Source of the DNA: Clostridia bacterium
GTDB lineage: Bacteria > Bacillota > Clostridia > Oscillospirales > Acutalibacteraceae
Direction of reading: 5' to 3'
DNA: 64,000 nt
Assembly: GCA_017454485.1 (NCBI GenBank)
Contig: JAFTCX010000007.1
Coordinates: 27,268-91,267 of the forward strand
Below the pieces are notes generated by a model. It had not been told where the DNA came from. It worked only from the letters and a program-made list of their open reading frames with translations, and made no database searches. Positions 50,779-59,209 of the stretch are shown here, piece after piece. Each line of letters opens with the position of its first letter. The stretch's first letter is position 1. A program made the translations under genes and the position numbers.

Positions 50779-52233
50779 TTACTCCTGCGCGTCCTTCTTT
50801 GTCCCGTCTTCGTTTTCCGTCTCGTCCTCGTCCTCTTCTTCGTCTTCCGGCTCGGTGTAGTCGTTGGAATGCGGAATTTCGTGATACGGCAGATCCTCCA
50901 GCGGCTCGGCGCGCTTGTGGGCGTTCAGCGCGTCTTCACCGAACGCGTCCAGCATAATGCGCTCGGTGGCGTGGCCGTCGCAGGAAAGCATGAACTTTTT
51001 GCGGAATTCGTGCACGCGACGGCGGTCAAAGCGCTCGTCGATGTGCTTGATAAAATCGATCACGCCGGTTGTGTTCTGCACAATCGGACCGGGCGCCAGC
51101 TCATGGTAATCGTAGTAGAAGCCGCGCCAGTCGAAGAAGTTTTCAAGGTCGTGCGCCAAAAACAGCATCGGCTTTTCAAACAGCGAATACTCGAACACGA
51201 GTGAAGAGTAGTCGGAGATGCAGATATCCGCCACACACAGCAGATCTTCGATCGTCATCGTGTCGGTGACGTCCATCGCAAAGTCGGCGCAGAACTCGCT
51301 GATCTTCGGGCGCTTGCGCACCAGCGGGTGATGCTTGAACAGCAGCACATACTCGTCGCCCAGCTCATATTTCATGAACTCGGGGATCAGCACACGCGGC
51401 GTGGTCGCCTTTGCCACCCGGCCGCGGAACGTCGGCGCATAAAGAATCACCTTTTTGCCCTTGGCCTGCGGCATAAGGGCATACAGGTTCTCATAGGCCT
51501 TGTTGATGACGCGCTGGTCATAGAAGATATCGGTCCGGCTGGAGCCGAGCGCCTGCACAACGCCGCTTTCGTGGCTGTATTGCATCGCCTCTTCGTATGC
51601 CCAGATCACCTCGGGGCTGCTGACCGTTACACGCGTATAGTTGCGGTTGAACGGATATTTTTCCATCTGCTCACGCGTGGCGCCGAAGATGGCGTCCGCG
51701 GTGGAAAAGCCGAACTTTTTGAACGCACCGCAGCCGTGCCAAAGCTGGGTGACCACGGTCTCTTCACGCATTTTGAAACAGCCATTGACGTTCGTCGCCT
51801 CGTCAAAGAAGACATATTTCGCCGTGGCGATATCGGCGAGCATGGCCTTGACGTTGTTGCGGTATTCCTTGCGCGAAACATAGGTGTTGCGCAAGAAGTG
51901 GCAGTGGATGTCAAAATCATAGTCACGGTACAGCGTGTCATACAGCACCTTGAAGCTGTTGGTCAGCTTCGGCAGACGCAGCTCGACGAACACCACCTTT
52001 TTTTCGTCCACGGGCGCTTTTGCGTGTTTTTCGTAAACGCCCGGATACAGATGCTTGAACACCCAGTTTTTATACAGCGGATCAAACGTACGCCGGAAGC
52101 TGCGCTTGAGATTCTTGCGCATTTTTTTAAAGCCCTTTTTTGCCTTTCTGAAATTGCGCACAAAGAACAGATAGATGGTATAGAAATAGGTACTTTGCAG
52201 CACCTCTTTGAGTTTTTGCATTCGTTCGTGCAT
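50779..52233 (-). CDS. CDP-glycerol glycerophosphotransferase family protein, paralogue
   Basis: 484 residues. It shares TQLWHGCGAFKKFGFSTADAIFGA, VILYAPTFRGR, LLFKHHPLVRKRPK and ADICISDYSSLVFEYSLFEKPMLFLAHDLENF with the 48245 protein, so the two are recent duplicates. It has an extra basic N-terminal region (RNFRKAKKGFKKMRKNLKRSFRR) suited to membrane phospholipid contact, and a Glu/Asp-rich C-terminal tail (PEDEEEDEDETENEDG). It probably primes or extends a glycerophosphate polymer. The chosen ATG (MHERM) has GGAAG 6 nt upstream; promoter at 52286-52314. Confidence 0.92.
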   Translation of the reverse strand: MHERMQKLKEVLQSTYFYTIYLFFVRNFRKAKKGFKKMRKNLKRSFRRTFDPLYKNWVFKHLYPGVYEKHAKAPVDEKKVVFVELRLPKLTNSFKVLYDTLYRDYDFDIHCHFLRNTYVSRKEYRNNVKAMLADIATAKYVFFDEATNVNGCFKMREETVVTQLWHGCGAFKKFGFSTADAIFGATREQMEKYPFNRNYTRVTVSSPEVIWAYEEAMQYSHESGVVQALGSSRTDIFYDQRVINKAYENLYALMPQAKGKKVILYAPTFRGRVAKATTPRVLIPEFMKYELGDEYVLLFKHHPLVRKRPKISEFCADFAMDVTDTMTIEDLLCVADICISDYSSLVFEYSLFEKPMLFLAHDLENFFDWRGFYYDYHELAPGPIVQNTTGVIDFIKHIDERFDRRRVHEFRKKFMLSCDGHATERIMLDAFGEDALNAHKRAEPLEDLPYHEIPHSNDYTEPEDEEEDEDETENEDGTKKDAQE

Positions 52234-52285
52234 GAAAAACTTCCTTTCCGCTGCACTCTTTTTCATGGAATCTACAGCCAGAATT

Positions 52286-52314
52286 ATTGTAATCGTTCCC
52301 TCTCTCTTTGTCAA
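52286..52314 (-). promoter_or_regulatory. Promoter of the 50779 gene
   Basis: Minus strand TTGACA (52309-52314), 17-nt spacer, TACAAT (52286-52291). Confidence 0.8.
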
Positions 52315-52399
52315 GAATATTTTTTTCAAATACAGGTAGAAAAACAGAAAAAAGTATGTTATAATGAAATGAATTTATTTGCAACAAAGGAGAAATAAC

Positions 52400-53659
52400 A
52401 TGAGTGTAAAAGAATTGATCGTCAACGCCGGCAGCTCCTCGCTGAAATACACTGTTTTTCAGATGCCGGAAGCAGAAGTGCTCTGCAACGGCATTTTTGA
52501 ACAGCTCGGCACACCGCTGCCCACCTTTACCCATAAGCTGCCGAACGAAAACGGCAAGCTGGAAAAGGTGATTGACAAAAAGGCGCTGGAAGCCGGCGCG
52601 GATCACAGCGCCGCCATTACCACGCTGATTGAAACGCTGACCGGCAGCGAGTTCGGCGTGATCGCCTCCATGGATGAGATTGCGGCCGTCGGCCACCGTG
52701 TGCTGCACGGCGGTGAAAAATTCAGCGGTTCCGTGCTTGTGACCGAAGCGGTCAAGGATGCCATCCGCGAATGCATCCCCCTCGGCCCGCTCCACAACCC
52801 CGCCAACCTCATGGGCATTGAGGTGTGCGAAAAAATCATGACCGGCATCCCGCAGGTCGCCGTGTTCGACACCGCGTTCCATCAGACGATTCCGGAAGAG
52901 GCATATATGTATGCGCTGCCGTATAAATACTACAAAAAATACGGCATTCGCCGCTACGGCTTCCACGGCACGTCTCACCGCTACATCGCCGGCCGCACCG
53001 CCGCCTTCCTTTGCAAAAAATATCCGGGCAAATACAACGCAGAAACGCTGCGCATCGTGACCTGCCATCTCGGCAACGGTTCCTCCCTCGCCGCGATCAA
53101 GGGCGGCAAATGCTTTGACACCACGATGGGTCTGACCCCGCTGGAGGGCATCATGATGGGCACGCGCTCCGGCTCCATTGACCCGGCGATCATTCCGTTC
53201 ATCATGAAGCGCGAAGGCCTTTCCCCCGACGAGATCGACACCCTGCTCAACAAAAAGAGCGGTATGCTCGGTTTGACAACGGAAGACCCGAACAACGAAC
53301 CGACGAGCGACAACCGCACGATTGAAAACCGCGCAAAGGCGGGCGATCATCGCGCACAGCTGGTCGAATCCATGTTCTGCCATCAGCTCACCAAGCTCAT
53401 CGGCGGCTTCATCGCAGCCATGGGCGGCGCGGACGCCGTGGTCTTTACCGGCGGCATCGGCGAAAACAACCCGCAATACCGCACCCGCGTTGCGGAAAAA
53501 CTCGCCTTCCTCGGCACGAAGATCGACGAGGCGCCGAACGCGCTGCGCGGCAAGGAAGTGGAGATTTCCACAGAGGATTCCGCGCTCAAGCTGCTCGTGA
53601 TCCCCACAGACGAAGAGCTGATGATCGCACAGGATACGTTTGAACTCACACAAAACTGA
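52400..53659 (+). CDS. ackA: Acetate kinase
   Basis: 419 residues. VNAGSSSLKYTVFQM is the ASKHA N-terminal phosphate loop, HRVLHGGEKFSGSVLV (about 95) and FDTAFHQTIPEEAYMYALPYKYYKKYGIRRYGFHGTSH follow, then CHLGNGSSLAAIKGGKCFDTTMG (nucleotide-binding phosphate loop) and FTGGIGENNPQYR (adenosine site). It makes ATP from acetyl phosphate at the end of fermentation. No pta is adjacent. AAAGGAG lies 8 nt before ATG; a perfect TATAAT at 52360-52365 (with a poor -35, TAGAAA) is the likely promoter. A strong terminator follows. Confidence 0.97.
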   Translation: MSVKELIVNAGSSSLKYTVFQMPEAEVLCNGIFEQLGTPLPTFTHKLPNENGKLEKVIDKKALEAGADHSAAITTLIETLTGSEFGVIASMDEIAAVGHRVLHGGEKFSGSVLVTEAVKDAIRECIPLGPLHNPANLMGIEVCEKIMTGIPQVAVFDTAFHQTIPEEAYMYALPYKYYKKYGIRRYGFHGTSHRYIAGRTAAFLCKKYPGKYNAETLRIVTCHLGNGSSLAAIKGGKCFDTTMGLTPLEGIMMGTRSGSIDPAIIPFIMKREGLSPDEIDTLLNKKSGMLGLTTEDPNNEPTSDNRTIENRAKAGDHRAQLVESMFCHQLTKLIGGFIAAMGGADAVVFTGGIGENNPQYRTRVAEKLAFLGTKIDEAPNALRGKEVEISTEDSALKLLVIPTDEELMIAQDTFELTQN

Positions 53660-53679
53660 GTCGTTTTCATGCACAATCA

Positions 53680-53716
53680 AAAGCGCACTGCCGAATCAAA
53701 AGGCAGCGCGCTTTTT
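53680..53716 (+). terminator. Terminator of ackA
   Basis: AAAGCGC then CTGCC pair with GGCAG then GCGCTTT, one mismatch, 9-nt loop, followed by TTTTTT. Confidence 0.85.
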
Positions 53717-53727
53717 TATTGATCGGT

Positions 53728-54132
53728 TTATGTCCACAGAGAGGTGATAAACATCGGCGAGGCATTCTTGCTTTTGACAAAACCACAGTTTTCATAAAAA
53801 TGCAGCTCGTCGTCATAGGCGATCACCGCAATGCGCAGGTAGTCCCGATATTTTTCCTTCACATGCGCAACCAAAGTCCGCCCGATAGCTTCACCCTGAA
53901 ATGCCGGATCGACCAAAAGATAGTGCACATATGCGTTCATGATCCCGTCATCCATGGCGCAGATCAGGCCGACAAGCCTGCCGTCAGCTCTGGCGGAAAC
54001 GACCGTGCTGAAATTCTGCATGGAGAGCACCAGCTTTTCCGGAAAATGGCCGGACGACCAGCCGACGGAAAGAAACAGCCGCTCCAGCTCCTCGCGTGTG
54101 AACCCGTGTTCTTCGGCGTAATGAATCTCCAT
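53728..54132 (-). CDS. GNAT-family acetyltransferase
   Basis: 134 residues, one compact GNAT domain. The acetyl-CoA-binding motif A is FQGEAIGRTLVAHVKEKY (pattern QgxgiGrxL), preceded by HYLLVDPAFQG, and the end HFYENCGFVKS is the usual motif B (Y...GF). EIHYAEEHGFTREELERLFLSVGWSS is the standard GNAT N-terminus. Target is unknown. ATG at 54132 is preceded by GGAAG. It converges with ackA, and its stop faces the ackA terminator. Confidence 0.9.
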   Translation of the reverse strand: MEIHYAEEHGFTREELERLFLSVGWSSGHFPEKLVLSMQNFSTVVSARADGRLVGLICAMDDGIMNAYVHYLLVDPAFQGEAIGRTLVAHVKEKYRDYLRIAVIAYDDELHFYENCGFVKSKNASPMFITSLWT

Positions 54133-54149
54133 CGTTTTTCTTCCCGGGC

Positions 54150-55046
54150 TCAAAGCGCCAAATCGCTGCACAGCCCGTAATGGTCGGACAGATACATATT
54201 CTCCACCGTGTTGTCGATGATCCGGTAGCGCTGCACAACGGTGCCGCGGGAAACAAAGATAAAATCGATTGGCTTTTTCTTTCCGAGCAGCGGCCTGCCG
54301 TAATCGTGGAAGGTCGGCCCGTCGTCGGAAACGGCGGCGGTCATTTTGGTGTCGTCCAACGCACCGGCCACAACCTTGTATGCCTTTGCGCCCTCCTCGG
54401 TGTTGAAATCGCCCGTGCAGACCACGGGACCCTGCGCCTCCAGGGTTTTGACGAACGCAACGAGCACCTGCGCCTGTTTTTCACGCGTGTATTCCAGCAG
54501 ATGGTCGAGATGGGTGTTCAGATGGGTAAAAACGCGGCCGGTCTGTTTGTTTTTCAGCGTTGCCCAGGTGCAGATGCGCGGGAAGGAGGACAAAAAGCTC
54601 TTGCTGCCGGCCGTTTCCGGCGTTTCGGAAAGCCAGCGTGTGCCGGAATCGAGCAGACGGAACTTGTCTGTGCGGTAATACACCGCGCTGTACTCCGTGT
54701 TTTTGCTGCTGTCGCGTGCCTGCCCGACACGCGCATAGGTTTTGCCGAGCCCTTCGTCAAGCAGAGCGAGCCACTGCGCTGTTGCCTCCTGCACACCGAA
54801 GGAATCCGGCGCATAGGCTTTCAGCGCGGCCAGCACAAACTGCGCGCGGTTTTTGACGCTGCCGTAGATATCGTCCTTGCAGCGCAGATTGAACGAGATC
54901 ACGCGCGTGGCGGTATCATCGCGTGCCGGGGCGTCGGTGATCTCGATCTGCGCCGGGGTGAACTGCCCGAGCGTCATCAGCACAGCGAGCACCAGCGCGG
55001 CAACATGGGCTTTTTTTGAAAGAAAAAAAGTTTTGATTGATTGCAT
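54150..55046 (-). CDS. Secreted/anchored endonuclease-exonuclease-phosphatase (EEP) family enzyme
   Basis: 298 residues. An N-terminal membrane segment or signal (HVAALVLAVLMTLGQF) precedes the EEP fold: RVISFNLRCKD (Asn ligand), DSFGVQEATAQW (metal-binding Glu), FTHLNTHLDHLLEYTREKQ (His), PVVCTGDFNTEEGAK (Asp-x-Asn) and the final FVSRGTVVQRYRIIDNT...YLSDHYGLCSDL (SDHy). All catalytic positions of the DNase I/sphingomyelinase superfamily are present, so extracytoplasmic hydrolysis of nucleic acids or phospholipids is likely. Typical for such secreted enzymes in gut clostridia. AAAGGAG precedes the ATG; the GNAT gene follows 17 nt downstream. Confidence 0.9.
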   Translation of the reverse strand: MQSIKTFFLSKKAHVAALVLAVLMTLGQFTPAQIEITDAPARDDTATRVISFNLRCKDDIYGSVKNRAQFVLAALKAYAPDSFGVQEATAQWLALLDEGLGKTYARVGQARDSSKNTEYSAVYYRTDKFRLLDSGTRWLSETPETAGSKSFLSSFPRICTWATLKNKQTGRVFTHLNTHLDHLLEYTREKQAQVLVAFVKTLEAQGPVVCTGDFNTEEGAKAYKVVAGALDDTKMTAAVSDDGPTFHDYGRPLLGKKKPIDFIFVSRGTVVQRYRIIDNTVENMYLSDHYGLCSDLAL

Positions 55047-55127
55047 AAACAGAACTCCTTTCCGGTTTCTGTCTTCAGTTTACGCCGGTTTGCCCGTTTT
55101 GTCAAGGCGCGGGAAGGGATTAAGGGG

Positions 55128-55169
55128 AGAGTGAAGTGTGAAGAGTGGAGAGTGGAGAGTGGAGAGTGA
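55128..55169. repeat. Heptanucleotide array (AGAGTGG/AGAGTGA)
   Basis: AGAGTGA, AGTGTGA, AGAGTGG three times, AGAGTGA. The same core occurs at 59185-59209. Confidence 0.93.
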
Positions 55170-55180
55170 TTAAGGGATTG

Positions 55181-55305
55181 TAAACTGTACCCATAAAAAT
55201 GGACACAGTGATTTGAGGGGAAAACTGGAACGTCCCTGAAAAACGGACAGGGATCAATAACAGAACCCCCGAGAATCGGACAGTGGACAGAATGGGTACA
55301 GTTTA
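55181..55305. mobile_element. MITE-like or IS-remnant element with perfect 14-bp inverted ends
   Basis: TAAACTGTACCCAT (55181-55194) and ATGGGTACAGTTTA (55292-55305) are perfect inverted repeats around 97 noncoding bases, which carry a second inverted pair (TCCCTG/CAGGGA) and the phrase ATAAAAATGGACA reminiscent of IS ends. No target-site duplication is obvious. It is inserted between two short-tandem-repeat arrays. Confidence 0.65.
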
Positions 55306-55309
55306 TTCT

Positions 55310-55405
55310 TCCCTGCTCCCTGTTCCCTGACCACTTTCCACTTAATCCCTTAATCCCTTAATCCCTCATTCCCTCATTCCCTCATTCCCTCATTCCCTCA
55401 TTCCT
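55310..55405. repeat. Heptamer array (TCCCTGx) followed by eight octamers
   Basis: TCCCTGC, TCCCTGT and TCCCTGA (55310-55330) are followed after 11 nt by eight exact 8-mers: TTAATCCC three times, TCATTCCC four times and TCATTCCT (55342-55405). A related CT-rich tail runs to about 55460. The whole 55047-55540 gap holds only repeats, the MITE-like element and the uxaC promoter. Confidence 0.92.
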
Positions 55406-55478
55406 CTCTTCACTCCTCACTCTCCACACTTCACTCTTCCCTCAATCCCCTTTTCCCGCACAGATACGCTTTTTTGCA

Positions 55479-55507
55479 TTGACTTTCCATAGGAAATGCT
55501 GTAAAAT
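55479..55507 (+). promoter_or_regulatory. Promoter of the uxaC operon
   Basis: TTGACT (55479-55484), 17-nt spacer, TAAAAT (55502-55507). Confidence 0.8.
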
Positions 55508-55540
55508 ATAACAAAATCCAAACAATAGAAGGAGTCGCCC

Positions 55541-56938
55541 ATGAAACCGTTTTTACATGAAGACTTTTTACTCGATACCGCCACGGCCCGCCATTTGTTC
55601 CACACCTATGCCGAGGGGGCGCCGATCTTCGACTGGCACTGCCACCTGACAGCGAAGGAGATTTTTGAAAACAAGCAGCCCGCCAACCTGTATGAGCTCT
55701 GGCTGACCGGCGACCACTACAAATGGCGCGCCATGCGCTCAGCCGGTGTGCCGGAAAACCTTGTCACCGGCGACGGCGCACCGCAGGAAAAATTCCGCGC
55801 GTTTGCAAAAACGCTCTCCCTCGCCGCCGGCAATCCCCTTGTACACTGGAGCCACCTGGAGCTGCAGCGCTATTTCGGCATCACCTCATTTTTAAACGAA
55901 CGCACCGCCGATGAGATTTGGGCGCAAAGCAAGGCCATCATTGCCGCCGGCGATTTCCGTCCGCAGACGCTCATTAAAAAATCCAACGTCTTTGCCCTGT
56001 GCACGACCGACGACCCCGCAGATTCACTTGAATGGCACGAAAAGCTGCGCGAGAGCGATTTTGAAATTCCCGTTTTGCCCGCCTTCCGCCCCGACAAAGC
56101 GATCGCTGTGGAAAACGTCGGCTTCGGCGAATGGGTCGCTGCGCTGTCCGCACGCGTGGGCTACGCCATCAACGACGTTTCCGCGCTGCAAAAGGCGCTG
56201 GAGGAGCGGCTGGTGTTCTTCCAAAGCCTCGGCTGTGTCGCCAGCGACCAGTCTGTCGCCTGCCTTATGCCGGTGCCGACAAACGAAGCGCAATGGAACG
56301 CCACGTTCCAAAAGGCAAAGCGCGGCGAAGCGCTCACAAAGATGGAGATCGACGCCTATCATTTTGCAACGCTGCAGATGCTCGGCCGGCTTTACAGCAA
56401 ACACGGCCTTGCCATGGAGCTGCACCTCGGCGCATTGCGCAACAACAACACGCGGCAGTTCCTTGCCCTCGGGCCGGACACCGGCTTTGATTCCATCGAC
56501 GATCCGCAGCAGGCGCTCGGTCTGTCGCGGCTGCTCGACAGTCTGGACCGTGAAAACGCACTGCCGCGCACGATCCTCTTCAACCTGAACCCGAAGGACA
56601 ACTTCGTTTTGGGCAGTATGCTGGGCAACTTCCAGTCGGACGAGGCGAAAAGCAAAATTCAGTTCGGCTCCGCCTGGTGGTTCAACGACCACATCGACGG
56701 CATGACAGCGCAGCTCAAAACGCTCGGCAATCTCGGCGTGCTCGGCTGCTTTGTGGGCATGGTCACCGACTCGCGCTCCTTCCTGTCCTATCCGCGCCAC
56801 GAATACTTCCGCCGCATTTTGTGTGCCCTGCTCGGCCGCTGGGTCGAAGAGGGGCTGTATCCGAACGATGAAGAAGCACTGAAAACCATTGTGGAGGGCA
56901 TCGCCTTCCAAAACGCAAGGACCTACTTTTTGAAATGA
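55541..56938 (+). CDS. uxaC: Glucuronate (uronate) isomerase
   Basis: 465 residues, family length. FDWHCHLTAKEIFENKQ (residues 29-45) supplies the H-x-H metal site, TTDDPADSLEWHEKL, YHFATLQMLGRLYSKHGLAMELHLGALRNNNTRQFLALGPDTGFDS and FQSDEAKSKIQFGSAWWFNDHIDGM are characteristic. It interconverts glucuronate and fructuronate (or galacturonate and tagaturonate), the entry to hexuronate catabolism, so the host uses plant uronides. AGAAGGAG precedes the ATG. Its stop overlaps the next start (ATGA). Confidence 0.97.
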   Translation: MKPFLHEDFLLDTATARHLFHTYAEGAPIFDWHCHLTAKEIFENKQPANLYELWLTGDHYKWRAMRSAGVPENLVTGDGAPQEKFRAFAKTLSLAAGNPLVHWSHLELQRYFGITSFLNERTADEIWAQSKAIIAAGDFRPQTLIKKSNVFALCTTDDPADSLEWHEKLRESDFEIPVLPAFRPDKAIAVENVGFGEWVAALSARVGYAINDVSALQKALEERLVFFQSLGCVASDQSVACLMPVPTNEAQWNATFQKAKRGEALTKMEIDAYHFATLQMLGRLYSKHGLAMELHLGALRNNNTRQFLALGPDTGFDSIDDPQQALGLSRLLDSLDRENALPRTILFNLNPKDNFVLGSMLGNFQSDEAKSKIQFGSAWWFNDHIDGMTAQLKTLGNLGVLGCFVGMVTDSRSFLSYPRHEYFRRILCALLGRWVEEGLYPNDEEALKTIVEGIAFQNARTYFLK

Positions 56939-57726
56939 ACCAGAGTTTTTATACCGTTGAAAAATTGAATGAAACCACCTTCCGCATCGACGAATGCGGA
57001 CGCGACAACTGCTATTTGCTGCTCGGGACCGAGCGTGCGCTGCTGATCGACTGCTCCATCGGCACGGGGCATCTGCCGACGCTTTTGCTGTCACTGACAA
57101 AGCTGCCCGTGACCGTTGCCGCCACCCACGCGCACGGCGACCATGTGGGCGCGGGCTATCAGTTTGAAAGCCTTTTTGTGCCGACCGAGGAGATCACGCT
57201 GAATTTCCGCATACAAAACACGCGCTATTACCGCCGCAAGCTGCTGTCGAACACGATGAAAAAGGCAGGCGTCACCAAAAAGAACATCACCGGATGCAAT
57301 TTTCGCGCCCGCTGGCTGCCGCTTGAAGACGGAAAGGTCTTTGATCTCGGCGGGCGGACCGTGCGCGCCATCCGCACCCCCGGACACACCGCGGGCGGCA
57401 CCGTGTTTTTGGATGAAACGCTTCACATGCTCTTCACCGGCGACAGCGTCTGTCCCGTGCTGCCGATGAACACCTACCGCTGCCTGCCGCTGCAATCCTG
57501 GCTGCCCGCCGGCGAGCGCATCCTTGCGCTTGCAAAGCAGGGCAACGCCGTTTTTTGCGGCCATGGCGACGGGCGCATCAGCCCGGAGCTGCTGCTGCAG
57601 CAGCTCACCTGGGTGCGCGAAATTTTATCGCAGTACCCTGAAAACGCAAAAAAACACAGCCGCACCTATTATCCGGCGTTTTCCGCCGAAGGCTGTGTCT
57701 GTTTTGACAAGGCAAATCTCTACTGA
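56935..57726 (+). CDS. MBL-fold metallo-hydrolase
   Basis: 263 residues. The metal-binding THAHGDHVGAGYQF (H-x-H-x-D-H) is at about residues 62-75, TPGHTAGGTVFLDE holds the next His, LFTGDSVCP the bridging Asp, and VFCGHGDGRI the final His. The GHTAGG pattern is that of glyoxalase II/beta-lactamase-like hydrolases. Its ATGA overlap with uxaC shows translational coupling, so it probably serves the same uronate or glycoside pathway, perhaps removing a lactone or ester; that is inference. Confidence 0.9.
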   Translation: MNQSFYTVEKLNETTFRIDECGRDNCYLLLGTERALLIDCSIGTGHLPTLLLSLTKLPVTVAATHAHGDHVGAGYQFESLFVPTEEITLNFRIQNTRYYRRKLLSNTMKKAGVTKKNITGCNFRARWLPLEDGKVFDLGGRTVRAIRTPGHTAGGTVFLDETLHMLFTGDSVCPVLPMNTYRCLPLQSWLPAGERILALAKQGNAVFCGHGDGRISPELLLQQLTWVREILSQYPENAKKHSRTYYPAFSAEGCVCFDKANLY

Positions 57727-57748
57727 TTTTTGAAAGGGAGCTTTTACC

Positions 57749-59191
57749 ATGGAACTTGATCTGAACCGCCTTTGCAGCAAGGAAGCGCTGCTGGCAGAGA
57801 TGGAAACGATGAACGGCTTCGGCACCCGCCTGACCGGCGCAAAGGGACAGACCGATTTTGTGCGCTATCTGCGCAAGCGCATCGAGGATCTCGGACTGAT
57901 GACTTACTCCGATCTTTACGCGTTCGACCGCTGGGAGGCAAAGCGCTGGGCGCTGAACATTCACCACGCCGACGGCGACGAGCCGATCGAAGTCACCTCG
58001 CCCTGGCCGTATTCCGGCGAAACCGGTCCGCTCGGGATCACATCGGAGATCATCGAGGTTTCCGACAAACGACTGGGCTATCTCCCCGCGCGCGGCAAAA
58101 TCGCGCTGGTCACCGTCAGCGACCTCGGCGCCATTCCGAGCAACATCGCGTTCAACCAGCGCCGCGCCTTTCCTGAAGACGTGTCCATCCCGGCGTTCTA
58201 TAAAGGTCCCGTGGCGACGTCGTTCGTGAACATCCCCTTCCTCGGCGTTGCCAAAGCCGCCGGCGTCAAGGCCGTCATCTGCGTTTGGAAGGGCATGAGC
58301 CGCGAGATGGTGCGCGGACAGTATCTGCCGTTTATCCTGGATTATCAGGGCATTCCGGCGCTGTGGGTCTGCGAGGAGGACGGCGAAAAGCTGAAACAGG
58401 CCGCAAAGACAAAAGAGGAGGTCACGCTCACGCTGGAAGCGTCCCGCGAAAAGAACGCGCACAGCGAATCGTTCTACACCGTGCTGGAGGGCAAGCGCCG
58501 CGACGAAGCGATCATCATCAACACGCACACCGACGGCGTCAACTGCGTGGAGGAAAACGGTCCGGTTGCCATGCTGGCGCTGCTGGAATACCTCAAGGGA
58601 CTGGAGCTGGAGCGCACGCTGATCTTCGTTTTCGTCACCGGCCACTTCCGACTGCCGGCGTTCAAGCAAAACGACATCCAGGCCACAAGCAAATGGCTGA
58701 AAAATCACCGCGACCTCTGGGACGGCAAGAGCGGCCACATCAAAGCCGTGGCAGGCGTATCGCTCGAGCATTTCGGCTGCACGGAATGGAAGGATGTTGA
58801 CGGCGAATATACGCAGACGAACCCCATCGACATCGAGATCGTCTACACCGGCAACAAAGCGGTAGACGACATCTACTACCGTGCGCTGGAAGGCCGCACA
58901 AAGGTGCGCACCGTGACGCTGCGCGGCCATAACATCCTGCATTTCGGCGAAGGCCAGCCGCTGTTCAACGTCGGCATTCCGCAAATTGCGCTGGTCACCG
59001 CGCCGGATTACTTAACCGCCGTTGCCGACGACCATCAGATGAGCAGGTTCGACATTGACCTGATGTATGAGCAGGTGCAGACGTTTTTGAAGGTGGTCCT
59101 GCTGCTGGATGAAACGCCGACGGAAGCCATCGGCAAACCCGAACCGTACACCTTTGTTTGGGGTACGCTTGGGAGAAAGAGTAAAGAGTGA
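57749..59191 (+). CDS. M28-peptidase-like protein with altered metal ligands
   Basis: 480 residues. The overall order is a PA-like insert (ITSEIIEVSDKRLGYLPARGKIALVTVSDLG, GVAKAAGVKAVICVWKG) followed by a Zn-peptidase core AIIINTHTDGVNCVEENGPVAMLALLEYL. M28 enzymes show H-x-D, then D-N, then E-E. Here HTD is kept, but the next positions read EENG and FVFVTGHFRLP rather than the catalytic EE, so it may be a divergent hydrolase or an inactive binding protein. It follows the MBL gene by 22 nt in the uxaC operon. GAAAGGGAG precedes the start. Its 3' end merges into a heptamer array that encodes the last residues. Confidence 0.72.
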   Translation: MELDLNRLCSKEALLAEMETMNGFGTRLTGAKGQTDFVRYLRKRIEDLGLMTYSDLYAFDRWEAKRWALNIHHADGDEPIEVTSPWPYSGETGPLGITSEIIEVSDKRLGYLPARGKIALVTVSDLGAIPSNIAFNQRRAFPEDVSIPAFYKGPVATSFVNIPFLGVAKAAGVKAVICVWKGMSREMVRGQYLPFILDYQGIPALWVCEEDGEKLKQAAKTKEEVTLTLEASREKNAHSESFYTVLEGKRRDEAIIINTHTDGVNCVEENGPVAMLALLEYLKGLELERTLIFVFVTGHFRLPAFKQNDIQATSKWLKNHRDLWDGKSGHIKAVAGVSLEHFGCTEWKDVDGEYTQTNPIDIEIVYTGNKAVDDIYYRALEGRTKVRTVTLRGHNILHFGEGQPLFNVGIPQIALVTAPDYLTAVADDHQMSRFDIDLMYEQVQTFLKVVLLLDETPTEAIGKPEPYTFVWGTLGRKSKE

Positions 59192-59209
59192 AGAGTGGAG
59201 AGTGGAGAG
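59185..59209. repeat. Heptanucleotide array spanning a stop codon and a ribosome site
   Basis: AGAGTGA, AGAGTGG, AGAGTGG, AGAG: the first unit contains the TGA stop of the M28-like gene and the last GGAGAG is the ribosome site of the 59210 gene. Confidence 0.93.
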
